Assembly (NCBI GenBank): GCA_001563995.1
Contig: LKMV01000006.1
Span: 1-21,347, forward strand
Direction: 5' to 3'
Source of the DNA: Nanohaloarchaea archaeon PL-Br10_U2g16
GTDB lineage: Archaea > Nanohalarchaeota > Nanosalinia > Nanosalinales > Nanosalinaceae
Length of the DNA stretch: 21,347 nt
This document shows positions 19,711-21,347 of this stretch, in pieces; within the stretch, counting starts at the first letter, position 1; every line of letters begins with the position of its first letter. A program made the translations under genes and the position numbers. The notes beneath the pieces were generated by a model. It was not told the origin of the DNA and ran no database searches. It was given only the letters and a program-made list of their open reading frames with translations.

Positions 19711-20310
19711 TTAGTCTTGGTCCTTTTTATTTTTTAGGCTTTGGTATCTTGATCTTATCTCTTCGAAAAGCTCTTTTCCTAAATCGGTCTGGATCTCTGG
19801 TTCGGAGGTTACAAAAAACTCGTCAAGCGCTTCAAATCTGTCGTCTCTGTCCTTATCTCTTTCTGAACTGTATCTACCGTCGTTGTAGTACTTTAATGCT
19901 TGGAGACACATTTCGACTTTGTCCATATCCTTCACAAACTTTGCTTCCGGGGTATTTTCCATATTGTACTCTTTCCATAGCTGTCTTATCTCATGTCTAT
20001 CTAGGTCTTTTGAAATATCTATTATAGCAGAAAGCTCCATGCTTTCTTTTTCCTTATCAGAGATATCTTGTTGGTCCTCGTCGGCTCTTGAAGGAATGTC
20101 TCCGATCTCAGTCTCAGCTAAATCATGTATTATAGACATTCTTATTGCTTTATCAAGGTTTATGTCTTCTACATGTCCGTAAACCAGTGTAAGAAGGGAA
20201 ACACTCCAGCTATGATCTGCGACAGATTCAGAGTCCCTAATTTTCCTGAGTTTCCATCCTGTTCTTTCCTCCTCTTTCAAATCTAGAGAGTTAAGCAGCG
20301 CATCAATCAT
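19711..20310 (-). CDS. HD-domain phosphohydrolase, YfbR/HDDC2-like
   Basis: The 199-residue protein has the HD metal site: His33 in SVADHSW, His62-Asp63 in IIHDLAETEIGDI, and the distal Asp near 130 in FVKDMDKVEM. This set and the spacing match the YfbR/HDDC2 family, whose members remove the phosphate from 5'-deoxynucleoside monophosphates. The motif E(S)VADHSW is typical of the family. The role here is likely nucleotide pool housekeeping, but related HD proteins act on other phosphoesters. It starts 7 bases after the cbf5 stop and is followed closely by ybjQ, so the three are probably co-transcribed. The last 15 residues are a charged tail. Confidence 0.88.
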   Translation of the reverse strand: MIDALLNSLDLKEEERTGWKLRKIRDSESVADHSWSVSLLTLVYGHVEDINLDKAIRMSIIHDLAETEIGDIPSRADEDQQDISDKEKESMELSAIIDISKDLDRHEIRQLWKEYNMENTPEAKFVKDMDKVEMCLQALKYYNDGRYSSERDKDRDDRFEALDEFFVTSEPEIQTDLGKELFEEIRSRYQSLKNKKDQD

Positions 20311-20317
20311 TTATTTA

Positions 20318-21286
20318 TCAGCTCTGTTTCCATCTCTTTGGATATGTTTCAGGGTCCATATGTACGGACTGAAGGGTGGCTGCTGTACCATCCTCATCGT
20401 ATAACTGTTCTGATGTCATCTCCGAGGTTCCAAGGGCTATCAGCTCCCCTTTCAGGGTAGTGATTGCTACCATGTCGCCTTCTGAAATCCCTTCCTGGAA
20501 CTTCGATATGCCTCCGGCTCCTAGGTCGGCTCCGTTAGCTACCGCATTTACAGCGGAGTCTTTTACCGCGATCTTTGGCAGATGGGCTACTGCTTTTTCC
20601 ATAGGATGTAGCACTTTTCTAAGCTCTTCCTCACGTCCTTCGTCCTTGTAAAACCTATAACCGTCGACGATGTCTTGTAGTATATCCGTCTGATCTTCTG
20701 TTATCTCTCCCTGTCTTATCCTTCTAAGCTCTGCCATCTCAGCTTCTATATCCAGTTTCTCGCCTAGCTCTGTTATCAGCACACGTACATAGAAGCCCGA
20801 TTCACAGCTCACTCTTCCTAATACTTTATTTCCTTTTTTCTCCAACATCTCTATCCCATAGACTTCTCTCTCCCGTTCCTCCCTCTTAACCGCTGACTTT
20901 TCCGGAGGAACCTGTTTATTTACTCCTTTAAACTCTTTTAATTTTTCTCTAATATCTTTACTCTCTATATTTTCTTTAAATTCAGCTTCGAATATATACT
21001 CTTTGTCAGCCTTTGCCAAGGCTTCATTTACTCTGGTTGCTTTGTTTGCTCCTACCGGCAGAACACCTGTTGCGTTAGGATCTAAAGTACCGAAATGTCC
21101 TGTCTTTCTGAGATCTAGCTCCTCTTTTAACCATGTAGAAACCTGTTTTGACTGCGGTCCGAACGGTTTATCGACTAAAAATATTCCTTTATTCATCATT
21201 TGCTCTACAGATCTTTTTTCCGGCACTGAGCCAAACTCAGGATCTGTCTCAGCTTCTTCTCTGGTATACCATTCCTTATTGGACAT
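20318..21286 (-). CDS. cbf5: Cbf5, tRNA/rRNA pseudouridine synthase
   Basis: The 322-residue protein is an archaeal Cbf5/TruB-family enzyme, the catalytic subunit of H/ACA ribonucleoproteins and in archaea also a tRNA position-55 synthase. The start of the TruB fold reads GIFLVDKPFGPQSKQVSTWL, and the catalytic Asp69 lies in TGHFGTLDPNATGVLPVG, where archaeal Cbf5 normally has GHGGTLDP (Phe65 replaces Gly). GFYVRVLITELGEKL follows at about 173-187. The C-terminal PUA domain spans about 245-320 (AVNAVANGADLGAGGI, then GDMVAITTLKGELIALG). A TATA box 22-30 bases before ATG 21286 indicates a leaderless mRNA. It heads the cbf5-HD-ybjQ cluster. Confidence 0.94.
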   Translation of the reverse strand: MSNKEWYTREEAETDPEFGSVPEKRSVEQMMNKGIFLVDKPFGPQSKQVSTWLKEELDLRKTGHFGTLDPNATGVLPVGANKATRVNEALAKADKEYIFEAEFKENIESKDIREKLKEFKGVNKQVPPEKSAVKREEREREVYGIEMLEKKGNKVLGRVSCESGFYVRVLITELGEKLDIEAEMAELRRIRQGEITEDQTDILQDIVDGYRFYKDEGREEELRKVLHPMEKAVAHLPKIAVKDSAVNAVANGADLGAGGISKFQEGISEGDMVAITTLKGELIALGTSEMTSEQLYDEDGTAATLQSVHMDPETYPKRWKQS

Positions 21287-21307
21287 AACAGTTTATCCGT
21301 AGCCGAG

Positions 21308-21316
21308 CTTTTAATA
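21308..21316 (-). promoter_or_regulatory. TATA box of cbf5
   Basis: The minus strand reads TATTAAAAG 22-30 bases before the cbf5 ATG. Beyond it to the window end I see only AT-rich sequence. Confidence 0.5.
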
Positions 21317-21347
21317 CAGATTATTTTTGATATATCTTCACTGTACG

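Overview
This window comes from an archaeon, most likely a small-genome salt-adapted DPANN lineage of the Nanohaloarchaeota type. The evidence is archaeal information genes (Rpo3/RpoD, uS11, uS4, uS13, Cbf5, an RqcH/NEMF homologue), TATA boxes about 22-35 bases before many start codons (often leaderless), tRNAs with introns after position 37, a C/D box guide RNA, strongly acidic proteins (uS4 has an acidic tail of about 40 residues) and a low G+C content. The species is inferred from these traits, not from a database match.

Layout, mostly minus strand. At 1-786 is a partial gene with a pilin-like N-terminus. From 914 to 4056 are a small unknown gene, RqcH, and a TumE-like toxin with an HVO_A0114-like HTH antitoxin. 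From 4153 to 8170 is a complete condensin locus, smc-scpA-scpB, whose SMC has unusually short arms. Between smc and a divergent coiled-coil gene (8438-8791) lies a C/D box sRNA. A RelE/RHH toxin-antitoxin pair (8846-9381) is followed by tRNA-Leu(TAA). From 9761 to 12411 is a ribosomal/RNA polymerase operon, rps13-rps4-rps11-rpoD plus one unknown gene. Upstream of it are an inverted repeat and a 66-bp tandem repeat of paired hairpins that runs into the end of a parvulin gene. Next come a tail-anchored coiled-coil protein (12989-14158), two tandem GNAT acetyltransferases and an MFS transporter on the plus strand, and a small unknown gene.

From 17036 to 19363 is a tRNA-rich section: tRNA-Gln(TTG), an unknown gene, tRNA-Gln(CTG), a 59-codon gene, two tRNA-like relics, an array of perfect hairpins, tRNA-Ser(TGA) and a structured leader. 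The window ends with the cluster cbf5, an HD phosphohydrolase and a YbjQ/UPF0145 gene (19380-21286).

The most unusual content is in RNA structure. Three of the four tRNA introns, and an intron-like insert in a relic, share one fold (a four-base helix, an AA bulge, a covarying stem, then a second hairpin) even though they sit in Leu, Gln and Ser tRNAs. Two tRNA leaders carry a copy of the tRNA's own 5' end, folded against an arm that could pair with the real 5' end instead. tRNA-Ser is flanked by dense arrays of perfect hairpins. All of this was read by hand; no folding program or search was run.
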